DNA from: Advenella sp048381675
GTDB taxonomy: Bacteria; Pseudomonadota; Gammaproteobacteria; Burkholderiales; Burkholderiaceae_B
Assembly (NCBI RefSeq): GCF_048381675.1
Contig: NZ_JBLWIS010000008.1
Location: forward strand, 1 to 64,000
DNA: 64,000 nucleotides
Direction of reading: 5' to 3'
In this document: piece after piece, positions 34,589 to 44,013 of the stretch
Position numbering within the stretch: the stretch's first letter is position 1
How the letters are laid out: the number at the start of each line of letters is the position of its first letter
Position numbers and translations under genes: made by a program
The notes under the pieces: model-generated
The model's database searches: none
The model's input: the letters and a program-made list of their open reading frames with translations, nothing else
What the model was told of the DNA's origin: nothing

Positions 34589-35786
34589 CGCAGCTGCATT
34601 CGATGTTGCCATTATAGGGGCAGGGGCGGCAGGCATGATGTGTGCCGCCGTCGCTGGCCAGCGTGGCCGGAAAGTCGTGTTAATTGACCATGCCAACAAG
34701 CTGGCCGAAAAAATACGCATCTCTGGCGGTGGCCGCTGTAATTTTACCAATCTGGGCACCACGTACCTGCAATTCCTGTCTAATAACCCCCGCTTTTGCC
34801 GTTCGGCCTTGTCGGCCTATACGCCGCAAGATTTCCTGGCTTTGTTGGCAAAATACAAGATTGCCTGGCATGAAAAGCATAAGGGGCAGTTGTTCTGTGA
34901 TCATTCCAGCGAAGACATTATTCACGTTCTGCGTGCCGAATGCGAGCAGGGCAAGGTGTCCTGGCGCATGGGTTGCTCGGTTAATGATATCAGCCGGCAG
35001 GAAGACCAGTCATTTGTGTTGCAAACATCGGCAGGCACCATTCGTGCCGCAAAGCTGGTGGTGGCCACTGGCGGGATGGCGATCCCACAGCTGGGTGCCA
35101 GCGATTATGGCATGAAAATCGCCCGTCAATTTGGCCTGAAAGTGGTTGAACCCCGACCAGCACTGGTGCCCCTGACCTTTGATGCCCAGACCTGGCAGCG
35201 TTTCAGTACACTGTCGGGTGTTTCTCTTGAAACAGTCGTGGCGACCGGTACCGGGAAAACGAAACAGAAGTTCCATGAAGACCTGCTGTTTACGCATAAA
35301 GGGCTGTCAGGCCCGGCAATTTTGCAGATTTCCAGTTATTGGGAGCCGGGCAGTCCTATCATGCTTAATTTGCAACCCGAAATGAATCTTGAGTCCGGCT
35401 TGATTGAAAAAAAATCAGGTAGCCGGCAGCAGTTGCTGACGGTGCTGGGCAGCTTGTGGCCCAAGCGGCTGGCAGAGTGCTGGCTAGAGAACATGGGTAT
35501 TGCTGCGGATACGCGCTTGGCGGATATGCCCGATAAAAAAATAAGGGAACTGTCCGCCCTGATTCATGACTGGCAATTAGTACCAACCGGTACGGCCGGT
35601 TATAAAAAAGCCGAAGTCATGAAAGGGGGCGTGGATACCGCAGAGCTGGACCAAAAAACCATGCAATCCAAAAAAGTGCCAGGCCTGCATTTTATAGGTG
35701 AAGTGGTTGATGTAACAGGTTGGCTGGGTGGTTATAATTTCCAGTGGGCCTGGGCATCCGGTGTGGCTTGTGGACAGGTGCTTTAA
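34581..35786 (+). CDS. BaiN/HI0933-family FAD-dependent oxidoreductase
   Basis: 401 residues from ATG 34581, overlapping the decarboxylase stop by eight bases. The N-terminal dinucleotide fold (VAIIGAGAAGMMCAA) binds FAD, followed by the family signature EKIRISGGGRCNFTN. The C-terminal segment ends GEVVDVTGWLGGYNFQWAWA, the second FAD motif. It belongs to the HI0933-like / BaiN flavoproteins (aminoacetone oxidase type), whose physiological role is poorly known. Translational coupling to the decarboxylase is likely. Confidence 0.9.
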   Translation: MSNAAAFDVAIIGAGAAGMMCAAVAGQRGRKVVLIDHANKLAEKIRISGGGRCNFTNLGTTYLQFLSNNPRFCRSALSAYTPQDFLALLAKYKIAWHEKHKGQLFCDHSSEDIIHVLRAECEQGKVSWRMGCSVNDISRQEDQSFVLQTSAGTIRAAKLVVATGGMAIPQLGASDYGMKIARQFGLKVVEPRPALVPLTFDAQTWQRFSTLSGVSLETVVATGTGKTKQKFHEDLLFTHKGLSGPAILQISSYWEPGSPIMLNLQPEMNLESGLIEKKSGSRQQLLTVLGSLWPKRLAECWLENMGIAADTRLADMPDKKIRELSALIHDWQLVPTGTAGYKKAEVMKGGVDTAELDQKTMQSKKVPGLHFIGEVVDVTGWLGGYNFQWAWASGVACGQVL

Positions 35787-35817
35787 CAGCAGGCCGCCCG
35801 CAATATCGGCAGAAAGC

Positions 35818-36147
35818 CTATAAATCTATATTGGCTATTTTGGTGGCTTCAATCTTGATTTCCTTGCCACTGGGTGAGTAGCCGGTCATTTCAAAACCGG
35901 AGTCGGTTTTGATGCCGGTCAGGGACAGGTCGAAGGTGTCATCGAGTGTGCCAAAGGTTTCATTGGCCTGGCTTTTATAGGCCTTGATCTTGAGATTGGC
36001 AACGACTTCTTCGGGGGTGGTTGCCTGTATGGTTCCCGAGTAAAGATAGTTGGCGTCGCCTCCGCGGATACGGGCATCTTCAATAACGGTAATGCCAGGA
36101 TGTGCCTTTGATTCTGCAATCCAGGTTGCGTAAAAACCATTATCCAT
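35818..36147 (-). CDS. Small GrlR-like beta-barrel protein, function uncertain
   Basis: 109 residues. The start MDNGFYATWIAES, the central DARIRGGDANYLYSGTIQA and the C-terminal FEMTGYSPSGKEIKIEATKI resemble the GrlR family (T3SS negative regulator fold, GGDxxYxYxG pattern). GrlR-type proteins occur outside virulence loci, and no secretion genes are nearby, so a regulatory role is not implied. No signal peptide. It is monocistronic, with a GAGAAAG site before the ATG. Confidence 0.6.
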   Translation of the reverse strand: MDNGFYATWIAESKAHPGITVIEDARIRGGDANYLYSGTIQATTPEEVVANLKIKAYKSQANETFGTLDDTFDLSLTGIKTDSGFEMTGYSPSGKEIKIEATKIANIDL

Positions 36148-36436
36148 CGCTTTCTCCTTTTGGTTGTAATCAGGTCTACCTTAACAGATTTAGCATGACA
36201 ATGATATTTCAATCATAAGTAATTCCGTCAAGTTTGGTGGCTAGTAAAAACCGGAATGTTTGTTTGTATCATGAATTTATCTCAATGGCATCTCTGGTAA
36301 ATACCTAGAAAACAGCTTATTTAGCCTTATAAATTAGTAATATAATTTTCAGGAATGGCAGGTGCAGTCCGTTTCTTTGCCATGTCATGCCCGGGTGGTT
36401 TTTGCCGGCCTACACAATACTCACCAAGGTTTTTCC

Positions 36437-37540
36437 ATGTCATCTGAACATCTTCAATTTACCCCTCTGCACGATACACATCTTTCGCTAGGCGCCAAAA
36501 TGGTGGATTTCGGTGGCTGGGACATGCCCGTTTCCTATGGTTCGCAAATCGAAGAGCACCATGCCGTACGTAATGCCGTGGGCATGTTTGACGTTTCCCA
36601 TATGCTCAATATCGATATTTCGGGGCAGGGTTCGCTTGGTTTTTTGCGTCGTGTGCTGGCCAATGATGTAGCTAGGCTTGCCGTGCCTGGGAAGGCTTTG
36701 TATAGCTGCATGCTTAACCCGGAGGGCGGTGTGATTGACGACCTGATTGTATACTTCTTTGCCCCCAATAACTGGCGTCTGGTGGTTAATGCCGGCCGGG
36801 CAAAAGTTGATGTGGCCTGGTTGCATGAGCAGGCCGGGCAGGGAGATTACGGGCAGGTGCAGATTACACCGCGTCATGATTTGGCCATGGTTGCCGTGCA
36901 GGGGCCGCATGCCCGTGAAAAAGTCTGGAATATCCGTTCCGGCCTGCAAGCGCAAACCGAATCCTTGTCACCTTTTACGGCTGTTTTTATCGAGTCGGAT
37001 TTCATGGTGGCCCGTACCGGTTATACCGGTGAGGATGGTTTTGAAATTGTCTTGCCAGCCACCCAGGTGGTGGATCTCTGGAATGCCCTGCTGGCACAGG
37101 GTGTAAGGCCTTGTGGTTTGGGTGCCCGTGATACCTTGCGCCTTGAAGCCGGGATGAACCTGTATGGCCAGGATATGGATGAAGCCATTCAGCCTGCACA
37201 GGCAGGCCTGGCCTGGACCATCAGCCTTAAAGATGAGGCTCGCGATTTTATTGGTCGCAAGGCAATTACCCAAGCACCAAAACGTAACGCCTTTATGGGC
37301 ATCAGGCTTAATGAGCGAGGGGTCATGCGGGCACATATGAAAGTCAGGACAGAATTGGGCGACGGAGAGATTACCAGTGGTACCATGTCACCCACTTTGG
37401 GGTTTTCAATTGGTTTTGCCCGTCTGCCCGAAGGCATTCAGCCAGGCGCTTCGGTAAAAGTTGAGCTGCGTGGCAAGTGGCTGCCAGCCACTTTGTGCAC
37501 ATTGCCTTTTGTGCGTAACGGCAAGCCATTGGTGTCTTGA
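36437..37540 (+). CDS. gcvT: Glycine cleavage system aminomethyltransferase GcvT
   Basis: 367 residues from ATG 36437; the longer frame back to 36362 has no family similarity. Transfers the methylene from lipoyl-bound aminomethyl to tetrahydrofolate, releasing ammonia. Signatures are MVDFGGWDMPVSYGS, GMFDVSHM, the RTGYTGEDGFEI block and GARDTLRLEAGM. The 290 bases upstream (36148-36436) carry a TATAAT at 36341-36346, but I saw no glycine riboswitch. First gene of gcvT-gcvH-gcvP. Confidence 0.97.
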   Translation: MSSEHLQFTPLHDTHLSLGAKMVDFGGWDMPVSYGSQIEEHHAVRNAVGMFDVSHMLNIDISGQGSLGFLRRVLANDVARLAVPGKALYSCMLNPEGGVIDDLIVYFFAPNNWRLVVNAGRAKVDVAWLHEQAGQGDYGQVQITPRHDLAMVAVQGPHAREKVWNIRSGLQAQTESLSPFTAVFIESDFMVARTGYTGEDGFEIVLPATQVVDLWNALLAQGVRPCGLGARDTLRLEAGMNLYGQDMDEAIQPAQAGLAWTISLKDEARDFIGRKAITQAPKRNAFMGIRLNERGVMRAHMKVRTELGDGEITSGTMSPTLGFSIGFARLPEGIQPGASVKVELRGKWLPATLCTLPFVRNGKPLVS

Positions 37541-37635
37541 CCCTGCAGAATTGCAGGCCATTTTCAAGCCTTGAAGAAATGAGTGCTAATGTCACGTGTG
37601 AAACGTGTTTGTTTTATATAAATCAGGAGTTATAA

Positions 37636-38010
37636 ATGAATTTGCCTACCGATCGTAAATACACCAAAACCCACGAATGGGTTTTGGCAGAGGGGGATGT
37701 TTTTGTAGTTGGCATTACAGACAATGCGCAGGACCAGTTGGGTGACCTGGTTTATGTGGGTGATGTTAATGTGGGTGATACCCTTAATGCCGGCGAAACG
37801 GCTGCCGTGGTTGAATCTGTCAAGGCGGCCTCGGATATTTATGCACCGGTGGATGGTGAGATTGTGGCTTTCAACGAAGCGCTTGAAGAAGAGCCCAATT
37901 TGATCAATGAAGATGCTTATGCAAACTGGATTTTCAAGATCAAGCCCAATAATCTGGCTGACCTAGAAAAATTGCTGGATGCCGCGGGCTATCAGGAACA
38001 AGCCGAATAA
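37636..38010 (+). CDS. gcvH: Glycine cleavage system H protein GcvH
   Basis: 124 residues. K63 in VVESVKAASDIYAPVDGE is the lipoylated lysine; the HEWV and GDTLNAGETAAVVE motifs around it are typical. It shuttles the aminomethyl group between GcvP, GcvT and lipoamide dehydrogenase. It lies 95 bases after gcvT and 23 bases before gcvP, with AGGAG seven bases upstream of the ATG. Confidence 0.98.
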   Translation: MNLPTDRKYTKTHEWVLAEGDVFVVGITDNAQDQLGDLVYVGDVNVGDTLNAGETAAVVESVKAASDIYAPVDGEIVAFNEALEEEPNLINEDAYANWIFKIKPNNLADLEKLLDAAGYQEQAE

Positions 38011-38033
38011 TTTCCATTTTATGGGATGAAGAT

Positions 38034-40901
38034 ATGTTGCGTACACATAAGGATGTGTCCCAGGCGTTTATTGGTCGACACGTAGGGCCCACCGAGGCCG
38101 AGCAGACAAAAATGCTGTCCGTTATTGGCGCCGAAAGCCTGGATGACCTGGTAGAGGAAATTGTTCCTTCAGGTATCCGCCTTGGCGTACCATTGGCTTT
38201 GGATCATGCCCGCAGCGAAACAGATGTACTGGGCGAACTCAAGAAAATCGCCGCTGGCAACAAGCTGTACAGGAACTATATAGGGCAAGGCTATTATGGC
38301 ACACACACGCCTAATGTGATTTTGCGCAACATTCTTGAAAACCCGGCCTGGTATACCGCCTATACCCCTTATCAACCGGAAATTTCCCAGGGCCGGCTGG
38401 AGGCCTTGCTGAATTTCCAGACCATGGTGGCGGATTTGACCGGTTTGCCGGTTGCCAATGCTTCTTTACTGGATGAGGCAACTGCCGCTGCCGAGGCAAT
38501 GACATTGGCAAAGCGGGTATCCAAATCCAAAAGCAATGTGTTTTTCGTGTCGGAGCATTGCCATCCGCAATCCATCGAAGTGGTTTGTACCCGCGCCGAG
38601 GCTTTGGGTATTGAGGTGGTTTGTGGCAATGAACAGGAAGATATCCCGGATTGTTTTGGGGTCTTGCTGCAGTATCCGCATAGCCTTGGCGGTGTAATTG
38701 ATTATGCTGGATTAACGATGGCCTTGCAGGCCAAAAGAACGGTTGTTGCCGTGGCAACCGATTTGCTGGCCTTGGCCATTCTGAAGGCACCGGGCGAATG
38801 GCATGCCGATATTGCGGTAGGAAGTGCACAGCGCTTTGGTGTACCGCTGGGCTTTGGCGGCCCGCATGCCGGATTCATGGCTTGTAAAGACGCTTTCAAA
38901 CGTAATATGCCCGGCCGTCTGGTGGGTGTTTCGGTGGATGCCCAGGGCAATCCTGCCTTAAGGCTGGCCCTGCAAACACGGGAACAGCATATTCGCCGTG
39001 AAAAGGCTACTTCCAATATTTGTACTGCACAGGTCCTGCTTGCCGTAATGGCCAGCATGTATGCGGTTTACCATGGTGCGAACGGCATCCGCGCGATTGC
39101 GCAGCGGGTGTATGTTTGCACCCTGGTGTTGAAAGAAGCGCTGGCACGGATTGGCTTGAATGCGGCTAATGAGACCTTTTTTGATACTTTGCACGTTAAA
39201 ACAGAAATGGCGGTAGAGGTTGTCAAGGCGGCCTTGATGGCACAAATTAATGTGCGCCAGCCTGCCGGTGACAGTTTTGCTGTGTCCCTAGATGAAACGG
39301 TGACGCTTGACGATCTTCAGCAATTGGTTAATGTGATTGCCGCAGCGGTTGGGCAGCAGGCCCCTGACGTTGCGGGGCTTTATGCCGAGCTGGATGTTTT
39401 TGTGCCTAATAGTGTGGCCAGGCAGACCGCCATTTTGTCTCATCCGGTTTTTTCCAGCATTCATTCGGAAACCGATATGCTGCGTTATTTGCGTAGCCTG
39501 GCTGATAAAGACCTGGCTCTTGACCGTAGCATGATTCCTTTGGGCTCTTGCACCATGAAGCTGAATGCCACGGCTGAGATGATTCCGATTACCTGGCCCG
39601 AATTTGCCAACTTGCACCCTTATGCGCCCCGCGACCAGGCGGCAGGCTATGAGGTGTTGCTCGACCGCTTGTCTCGTGCCTTGTGTGAGATTACCGGTTA
39701 TGAGGCGATCAGTTTGCAGCCCAACTCGGGGGCCCAGGGCGAGTATGCCGGACTGTTGGCCATTCGTGCCTATCATCAGGCTAACGGGCAGCACCAACGC
39801 AATGTTTGCCTGATTCCTGCCTCTGCCCATGGTACCAATCCTGCTTCGGCCCATTTGGTTGGTATGGATGTGGTGGTGATTGCCACCGATGCCAATGGCA
39901 ATGTGGATGTCAGTGATCTTAAGGCTAAGCTGGAAAATATCGGTGATAAGGTTGCTGCCCTGATGATTACTTATCCTTCGACACATGGGGTGTTTGAAGA
40001 GGCGATTACCGAGATTTGCGATTTGGTGCACCAGGCTGGTGGGCAGGTTTATCTTGATGGCGCGAATATGAATGCGATGGTCGGCCTGGCCAAACCTGGA
40101 CTGTTCGGTTCAGATGTGTCCCATCTGAATTTGCACAAGACGTTTTGCATTCCGCATGGCGGTGGCGGTCCGGGTGTGGGGCCGGTGGCGGTACGCGCAC
40201 ATTTGGCACCGTATTTGCCAGGGGTATTGAATGAGCAGGGTCAGCGTGATGAGAATGCCCCTACGGGGCCGGTGTCTGCCGCGCCTTACGGGTCTGCCAG
40301 TATTTTGCCTATTTCTTACGTGTATATTGCCTTGATGGGGGCTGAGGGCCTGAAGCGGGCAACCGAGGTTGCTTTGCTGAATGCCAATTATATTGCGAAG
40401 CGGTTGGCACCTTATTATCCTGTCTTGTATGCAGGACGCAATGGCCGGGTTGCCCATGAGTGTATTCTGGATTTGCGGCCTATTAAGGACAGCAGCGGAA
40501 TAACGGTGGATGACGTGGCCAAGCGTTTGGTGGATTACGGTTTTCATGCGCCCACGATGAGTTTTCCGGTGGCGGGTACTTTAATGGTTGAGCCCACCGA
40601 GTCGGAGAGCTTGAAAGAGCTGGATCGTTTTATTAATGCGATGATTGCGATTCGCAAGGAGATTGAGCAGGTAGAGAAGGGGCAGGTGGATGCACAGGAT
40701 AATGTGCTGGTGAATGCACCGCATACGGCGCAGATGCTGGTGGCGGATGATTGGGAGCACGGGTATTCACGCACCGAGGCGGCGTATCCGCATTCGGTCT
40801 TGCCGCAAAGCAAGTACTGGCCACCGGTGGCGCGGGTGGATAATGCTTATGGGGACAGGAATCTGGTTTGTACTTGTCCTCCGCTTGAGGATTACCAGTA
40901 G
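38034..40901 (+). CDS. gcvP: Glycine dehydrogenase (decarboxylating) GcvP
   Basis: 955 residues, the full homodimeric P protein with two fused halves. It decarboxylates glycine and loads the aminomethyl group on GcvH. The PLP lysine is K702 in LNLHKTFCIPHGGGGPG. Other signatures are IGQGYYGTHTP in the N-terminal half and EYAGLLAIRAYH in the C-terminal half. Codon use is ordinary. A large hairpin follows the gene. Lipoamide dehydrogenase is not in the window. Confidence 0.98.
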   Translation: MLRTHKDVSQAFIGRHVGPTEAEQTKMLSVIGAESLDDLVEEIVPSGIRLGVPLALDHARSETDVLGELKKIAAGNKLYRNYIGQGYYGTHTPNVILRNILENPAWYTAYTPYQPEISQGRLEALLNFQTMVADLTGLPVANASLLDEATAAAEAMTLAKRVSKSKSNVFFVSEHCHPQSIEVVCTRAEALGIEVVCGNEQEDIPDCFGVLLQYPHSLGGVIDYAGLTMALQAKRTVVAVATDLLALAILKAPGEWHADIAVGSAQRFGVPLGFGGPHAGFMACKDAFKRNMPGRLVGVSVDAQGNPALRLALQTREQHIRREKATSNICTAQVLLAVMASMYAVYHGANGIRAIAQRVYVCTLVLKEALARIGLNAANETFFDTLHVKTEMAVEVVKAALMAQINVRQPAGDSFAVSLDETVTLDDLQQLVNVIAAAVGQQAPDVAGLYAELDVFVPNSVARQTAILSHPVFSSIHSETDMLRYLRSLADKDLALDRSMIPLGSCTMKLNATAEMIPITWPEFANLHPYAPRDQAAGYEVLLDRLSRALCEITGYEAISLQPNSGAQGEYAGLLAIRAYHQANGQHQRNVCLIPASAHGTNPASAHLVGMDVVVIATDANGNVDVSDLKAKLENIGDKVAALMITYPSTHGVFEEAITEICDLVHQAGGQVYLDGANMNAMVGLAKPGLFGSDVSHLNLHKTFCIPHGGGGPGVGPVAVRAHLAPYLPGVLNEQGQRDENAPTGPVSAAPYGSASILPISYVYIALMGAEGLKRATEVALLNANYIAKRLAPYYPVLYAGRNGRVAHECILDLRPIKDSSGITVDDVAKRLVDYGFHAPTMSFPVAGTLMVEPTESESLKELDRFINAMIAIRKEIEQVEKGQVDAQDNVLVNAPHTAQMLVADDWEHGYSRTEAAYPHSVLPQSKYWPPVARVDNAYGDRNLVCTCPPLEDYQ

Positions 40902-40951
40902 GAAGTTGGTGGCAGAGGGTTGTTTCATTAAACCGGTTCTTTTTGAGAGAC

Positions 40952-41023
40952 GCGGATTCATCATTCAGGTTTGCTCCGACGCCACTGCGCGCCGAAGTCG
41001 CTGCACCTGAACGATGAATCCGC
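40952..41023. terminator. Long hairpin after gcvP
   Basis: GCGGATTCATC-A-TTCAGGT pairs with ACCTGAA-C-GATGAATCCGC over 18 bp with one mismatch; the interior (CCGACGCCACTG, then GCGCCGAAGTCG) can extend it. Followed by TTTTCTTTGTTTTT on the plus strand. It works as a gcvP terminator but is long enough to be a REP-like repeat element. Confidence 0.75.
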
Positions 41024-41109
41024 TTTTCTTTGTTTTTACCTGTGGTTTCTTTTTGAGAGGGATGCTTTTACGCTTGTTCCCACGCAGAAGTGAACTGATT
41101 AGGTGTTCG

Positions 41110-41598
41110 TTACACTTTTTCGTAGATGACGAAGTCGTAGTTCAGGCCGTTTTCTGCCGGTTGGGCTTGCCGGCTGGCTTCTTTCCAGCGGGTTTTGTCC
41201 AAGGCGGGGAAGTAGGTGTCGCCTTCAATGTTGGCGTGGATTTCGGTGGCATATACCTTGTCACATTGGTCCAGGCACAGGCGGAAGATTTGTTCACCGC
41301 CGATGATGAAGATGTTTTCTGCCCCATCTGCTTTGGCAGCCGTGATGGCTTCCTCTAGGGTGGGAACGCATTCGGCACCGGTGGCCTGGTAGTCTTGATT
41401 GCGCGTGATGACAATGTTCCGTCTGCCAGGCAGGGGGCGGCCCAGGGATTCCCAGGTTTTACGGCCCATGATGATGGGTGAACCCAGAGTGATTTTTTTG
41501 AAGTTGGCCAGGTCGCCCGGGATGTGCCATGGCATGGTGTTTTCTTTGCCGATGACGAGGTTGTCGGTGTAGGCGACGATGATGTTTAAGGATGTCAT
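41110..41598 (-). CDS. folA: Dihydrofolate reductase
   Basis: 162 residues. Chromosomal-type DHFR. Signatures: IVAYTDNLVIGKENTMPWHIPGD (active-site Trp and Asp), IIMGRKTWESLGRPLPGRRN and IFIIGGEQIFRLCLD. It reduces dihydrofolate made by ThyA, whose gene lies just upstream on the same strand. The gap of 118 bases suggests its own promoter or a loose operon. Confidence 0.97.
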   Translation of the reverse strand: MTSLNIIVAYTDNLVIGKENTMPWHIPGDLANFKKITLGSPIIMGRKTWESLGRPLPGRRNIVITRNQDYQATGAECVPTLEEAITAAKADGAENIFIIGGEQIFRLCLDQCDKVYATEIHANIEGDTYFPALDKTRWKEASRQAQPAENGLNYDFVIYEKV

Positions 41599-41716
41599 AT
41601 GCGTTTATCTGCGGTGCTTGTTTGGTTGTAATGCGTGTATTTTTTTTGGCTTGGTTTGTCTATGATTGTGGAGAATCCCATTCTGAACCCCTCACCGGGT
41701 TAGGGAGAAGGGGATG

Positions 41717-42511
41717 TCAAACGGCAACCGGGGCCTTGATGTGGGGATGATGCCGGTAGTCAAGGATTTCGAAGTCTTCGTATTCGTAATCAAAGATTGA
41801 GGCTGGCTTGCGCTTGATATTAAGTTTGGGGTAGGGGAAAGGTTCACGCGACAGTTGCAGTTCTACCTGTTCCATGTGATTGCTGTACAGGTGGCAATCA
41901 CCGCCCGTCCAGATGAACTCACCCACTTCAAGATCGCATTGTTGTGCCACCATGTGGGTGAGCAGGGCGTAACTGGCAATATTGAAGGGGACGCCCAGAA
42001 AGATGTCGGCGCTGCGCTGGTAGAGCTGGCAAGACAGCTTTCCTTCGGCTACGTAGAATTGGAAGAAGGCATGGCAGGGGGGTAGTTTCATTTTTCCGAT
42101 GTCTGCCACGTTCCAGGCGGAAACAATCAGGCGACGTGAGTCGGGATTGTTTTTGATTTGTTCAATAACCTGGCTGATCTGGTCTATGTGTTCACCGTTG
42201 GGTGTGGGCCATGAGCGCCATTGTACGCCGTAAACAGGGCCCAGTTCCCCGTTCTCGTCGGCCCATTCGTCCCAGATGCTTACGCCACGTTCCTGCAGCC
42301 ATTTTACGTTGGAGTCACCCCGCAGGAACCAGAGCAGTTCGATGAAGATGCTTTTGGTGTGCAGCTTTTTGGTGGTGACCATGGGAAAGCCTTCAGCCAA
42401 GTCAAAACGCATTTGATAGCCGAAAACCGAGCGGGTGCCTGTGCCTGTGCGATCGGTTTTGCTGACGCCTTTGTCGTGGACGTGGCGCATGAAGTCTTCA
42501 TATTGACGCAT
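41717..42511 (-). CDS. thyA: Thymidylate synthase
   Basis: 264 residues, same as E. coli. Methylates dUMP using methylene-tetrahydrofolate. The catalytic Cys lies in LPPCHAFFQFYV; the RSADIFLGVPFNIASYALL and NHMEQVELQLSREP motifs follow. It is three bases downstream of the OsmC-like gene and 118 bases upstream of folA, completing the dUMP route that dcd begins elsewhere in the window. Confidence 0.98.
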   Translation of the reverse strand: MRQYEDFMRHVHDKGVSKTDRTGTGTRSVFGYQMRFDLAEGFPMVTTKKLHTKSIFIELLWFLRGDSNVKWLQERGVSIWDEWADENGELGPVYGVQWRSWPTPNGEHIDQISQVIEQIKNNPDSRRLIVSAWNVADIGKMKLPPCHAFFQFYVAEGKLSCQLYQRSADIFLGVPFNIASYALLTHMVAQQCDLEVGEFIWTGGDCHLYSNHMEQVELQLSREPFPYPKLNIKRKPASIFDYEYEDFEILDYRHHPHIKAPVAV

Positions 42512-42514
42512 GGC

Positions 42515-42937
42515 TCAATCCTCCAGGATGACGGTTTCGTGCGTGATTTCGGCGGTTTTTTCCAGCATGGCGACGGCAGAGCAGTATTTGGTGTGGGATA
42601 GGTTCACGGCCCGTTCCACGACTTTTTCAGAGAGGTTTTTGCCTTTGACAGTAAATACGAAGTGGATTTTTGTGAAAACCTTGGGATCGGTCTCGGCGCG
42701 TTCACTGGTAATGGCCACGTTGCAGCGGGAGATCTCCTGGCGGCTGCGTTTCAGGATAAGCACCACGTCGTAGGCAGCGCAGCCACCCGCACCGGTAAGG
42801 ATCATTTCCATTGGGCGAGGAGCCAGGTTGTTGCCGCCGCCTTCGGGGGCGCCATCCATGGCGATAACGTGGCCACTGCCGGTTTTAGAAACAAAAAGCA
42901 TGCCCTCGGGGCCATTCCATTCAACGGTACACTGCAT
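42515..42937 (-). CDS. OsmC family protein
   Basis: 140 residues from ATG 42937. OsmC/Ohr fold, with the pattern SKTGSGHVIAMDGAPEGGG, then APRPMEMILTGAGGCAAYDVVL (Cys of the peroxidase pair) and HTKYCSAVAMLEKTA (second Cys). This fits the YhfA-type members, some of which reduce organic peroxides. It sits three bases from thyA, so they are probably one transcript, though their functions are not obviously linked. Confidence 0.9.
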   Translation of the reverse strand: MQCTVEWNGPEGMLFVSKTGSGHVIAMDGAPEGGGNNLAPRPMEMILTGAGGCAAYDVVLILKRSRQEISRCNVAITSERAETDPKVFTKIHFVFTVKGKNLSEKVVERAVNLSHTKYCSAVAMLEKTAEITHETVILED

Positions 42938-43235
42938 GTTAGGGATCCTGAAAATACGGTTTTCGCAAGTGCAACAAGCCTTGCGGACTTTATGATTAAT
43001 ATTACGTAATTCTACTTGATCGGGCGGCAAGGGAGCAGCGCTTGGCCGATACGCAACCTAAATAGCTTGAACAGAATGAGGTTGCCCAATTTTTTCTTGG
43101 GTGACGATGGGTTTTTATAACTCAAAGATAAGATATAAACGGGTTTCTTGAGCGGTTTGGCATGCAAGGCAGTTTCAATTGGCTAAAATAGGCCGTTGAA
43201 TTCCGAACCTTTCAGTATTACCGGAGATGCTTTTT
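42938..43235. other. Divergent intergenic region between OsmC gene and coq7
   Basis: About 300 bases with no open frame of note. It must hold promoters for both divergent genes. A short hairpin TTGCCCAA / TTGGGTGA lies around 43082-43105. I see no regulator site I can name. Confidence 0.4.
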
Positions 43236-43919
43236 ATGACCCAGTCTATCACTCATGCAGGAACAAAGCCGGCTTTTCGTCGCTCGCCCACAGGGCTTGA
43301 TGCCTTGTTTATCGAAGTTAACAAGGCGCTTGAGGTGCTTTCGGGCGCGGCGCAGGCAACCCGCGCAAATCCCGCCGGAGAGCCGGATATTACCGATGCC
43401 GAGTTGAACGAGTCTGAAAAAAAGCATGTGGCCGGCTTGATGCGGGTTAATCATGTGGGTGAGGTGTGTGCCCAGGCGCTATATCGTGGGCAGTCTATTG
43501 TGTGTAAAGATCCGCAGATCAAGCAGGTCTTGTTGCACGCCGCCGAAGAAGAGGTGGATCACCTTTCTTGGTGTCATGATCGGCTTGGCGAATTGAAAAG
43601 CCACACCAGCTTGTTGAATCCCCTCTGGTATGCCGGTTCGTTTACGCTGGGTGTGATGGCCAGCGTGGCAGGTGTGCCTAAAAACCTGGGATTCATGGCC
43701 GAAACCGAAAGACAGGTTGAGCAACATCTTGATTCCCATTTGGCGTTGTTGCCTGAACAGGACGCACGCTCGCGAAAAATTGTTACCCAAATGCGTGATG
43801 ATGAAATTGGCCATAGAACTACCGCCGAGGTGAATGGTGCTGAAGAACTACCTGCACCGGTAAAACAGGCAATGCGGTTCATGTCTAAAATCATGACTAC
43901 TTTGGCATACCGCATATAA
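43236..43919 (+). CDS. coq7: Demethoxyubiquinone hydroxylase Coq7
   Basis: 227 residues. ATG 43236 is preferred over the ATG three codons earlier because GGAG sits nine bases before it but only touches the first ATG. A di-iron ferritin-like monooxygenase for the last hydroxylation in ubiquinone synthesis. Iron ligands are visible as GLMRVNHVGEVCAQALY, AEEEVDHLSWCHDRL, VEQHLDSHL and MRDDEIGHR. The longer N-terminal extension is usual in beta- and gammaproteobacteria. Confidence 0.96.
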   Translation: MTQSITHAGTKPAFRRSPTGLDALFIEVNKALEVLSGAAQATRANPAGEPDITDAELNESEKKHVAGLMRVNHVGEVCAQALYRGQSIVCKDPQIKQVLLHAAEEEVDHLSWCHDRLGELKSHTSLLNPLWYAGSFTLGVMASVAGVPKNLGFMAETERQVEQHLDSHLALLPEQDARSRKIVTQMRDDEIGHRTTAEVNGAEELPAPVKQAMRFMSKIMTTLAYRI

Positions 43920-44013
43920 GTTTTGTTGTTTTTACAACATTCGTTACGATTCTCTTAGGGTTTACCTGTAATTTTTCTTGCATCGCACCATGGAAATCGG
44001 TTATAGTTACTAC

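Noticed and set aside
36148..36436. Glycine riboswitch before gcvT
   Set aside because: No GGAGAG-type core or tandem aptamer pattern was recognisable on either strand.
39288..40031. Antisense frame of 247 codons inside gcvP
   Set aside because: It runs opposite a fully conserved gene and shows no protein-like features of its own.
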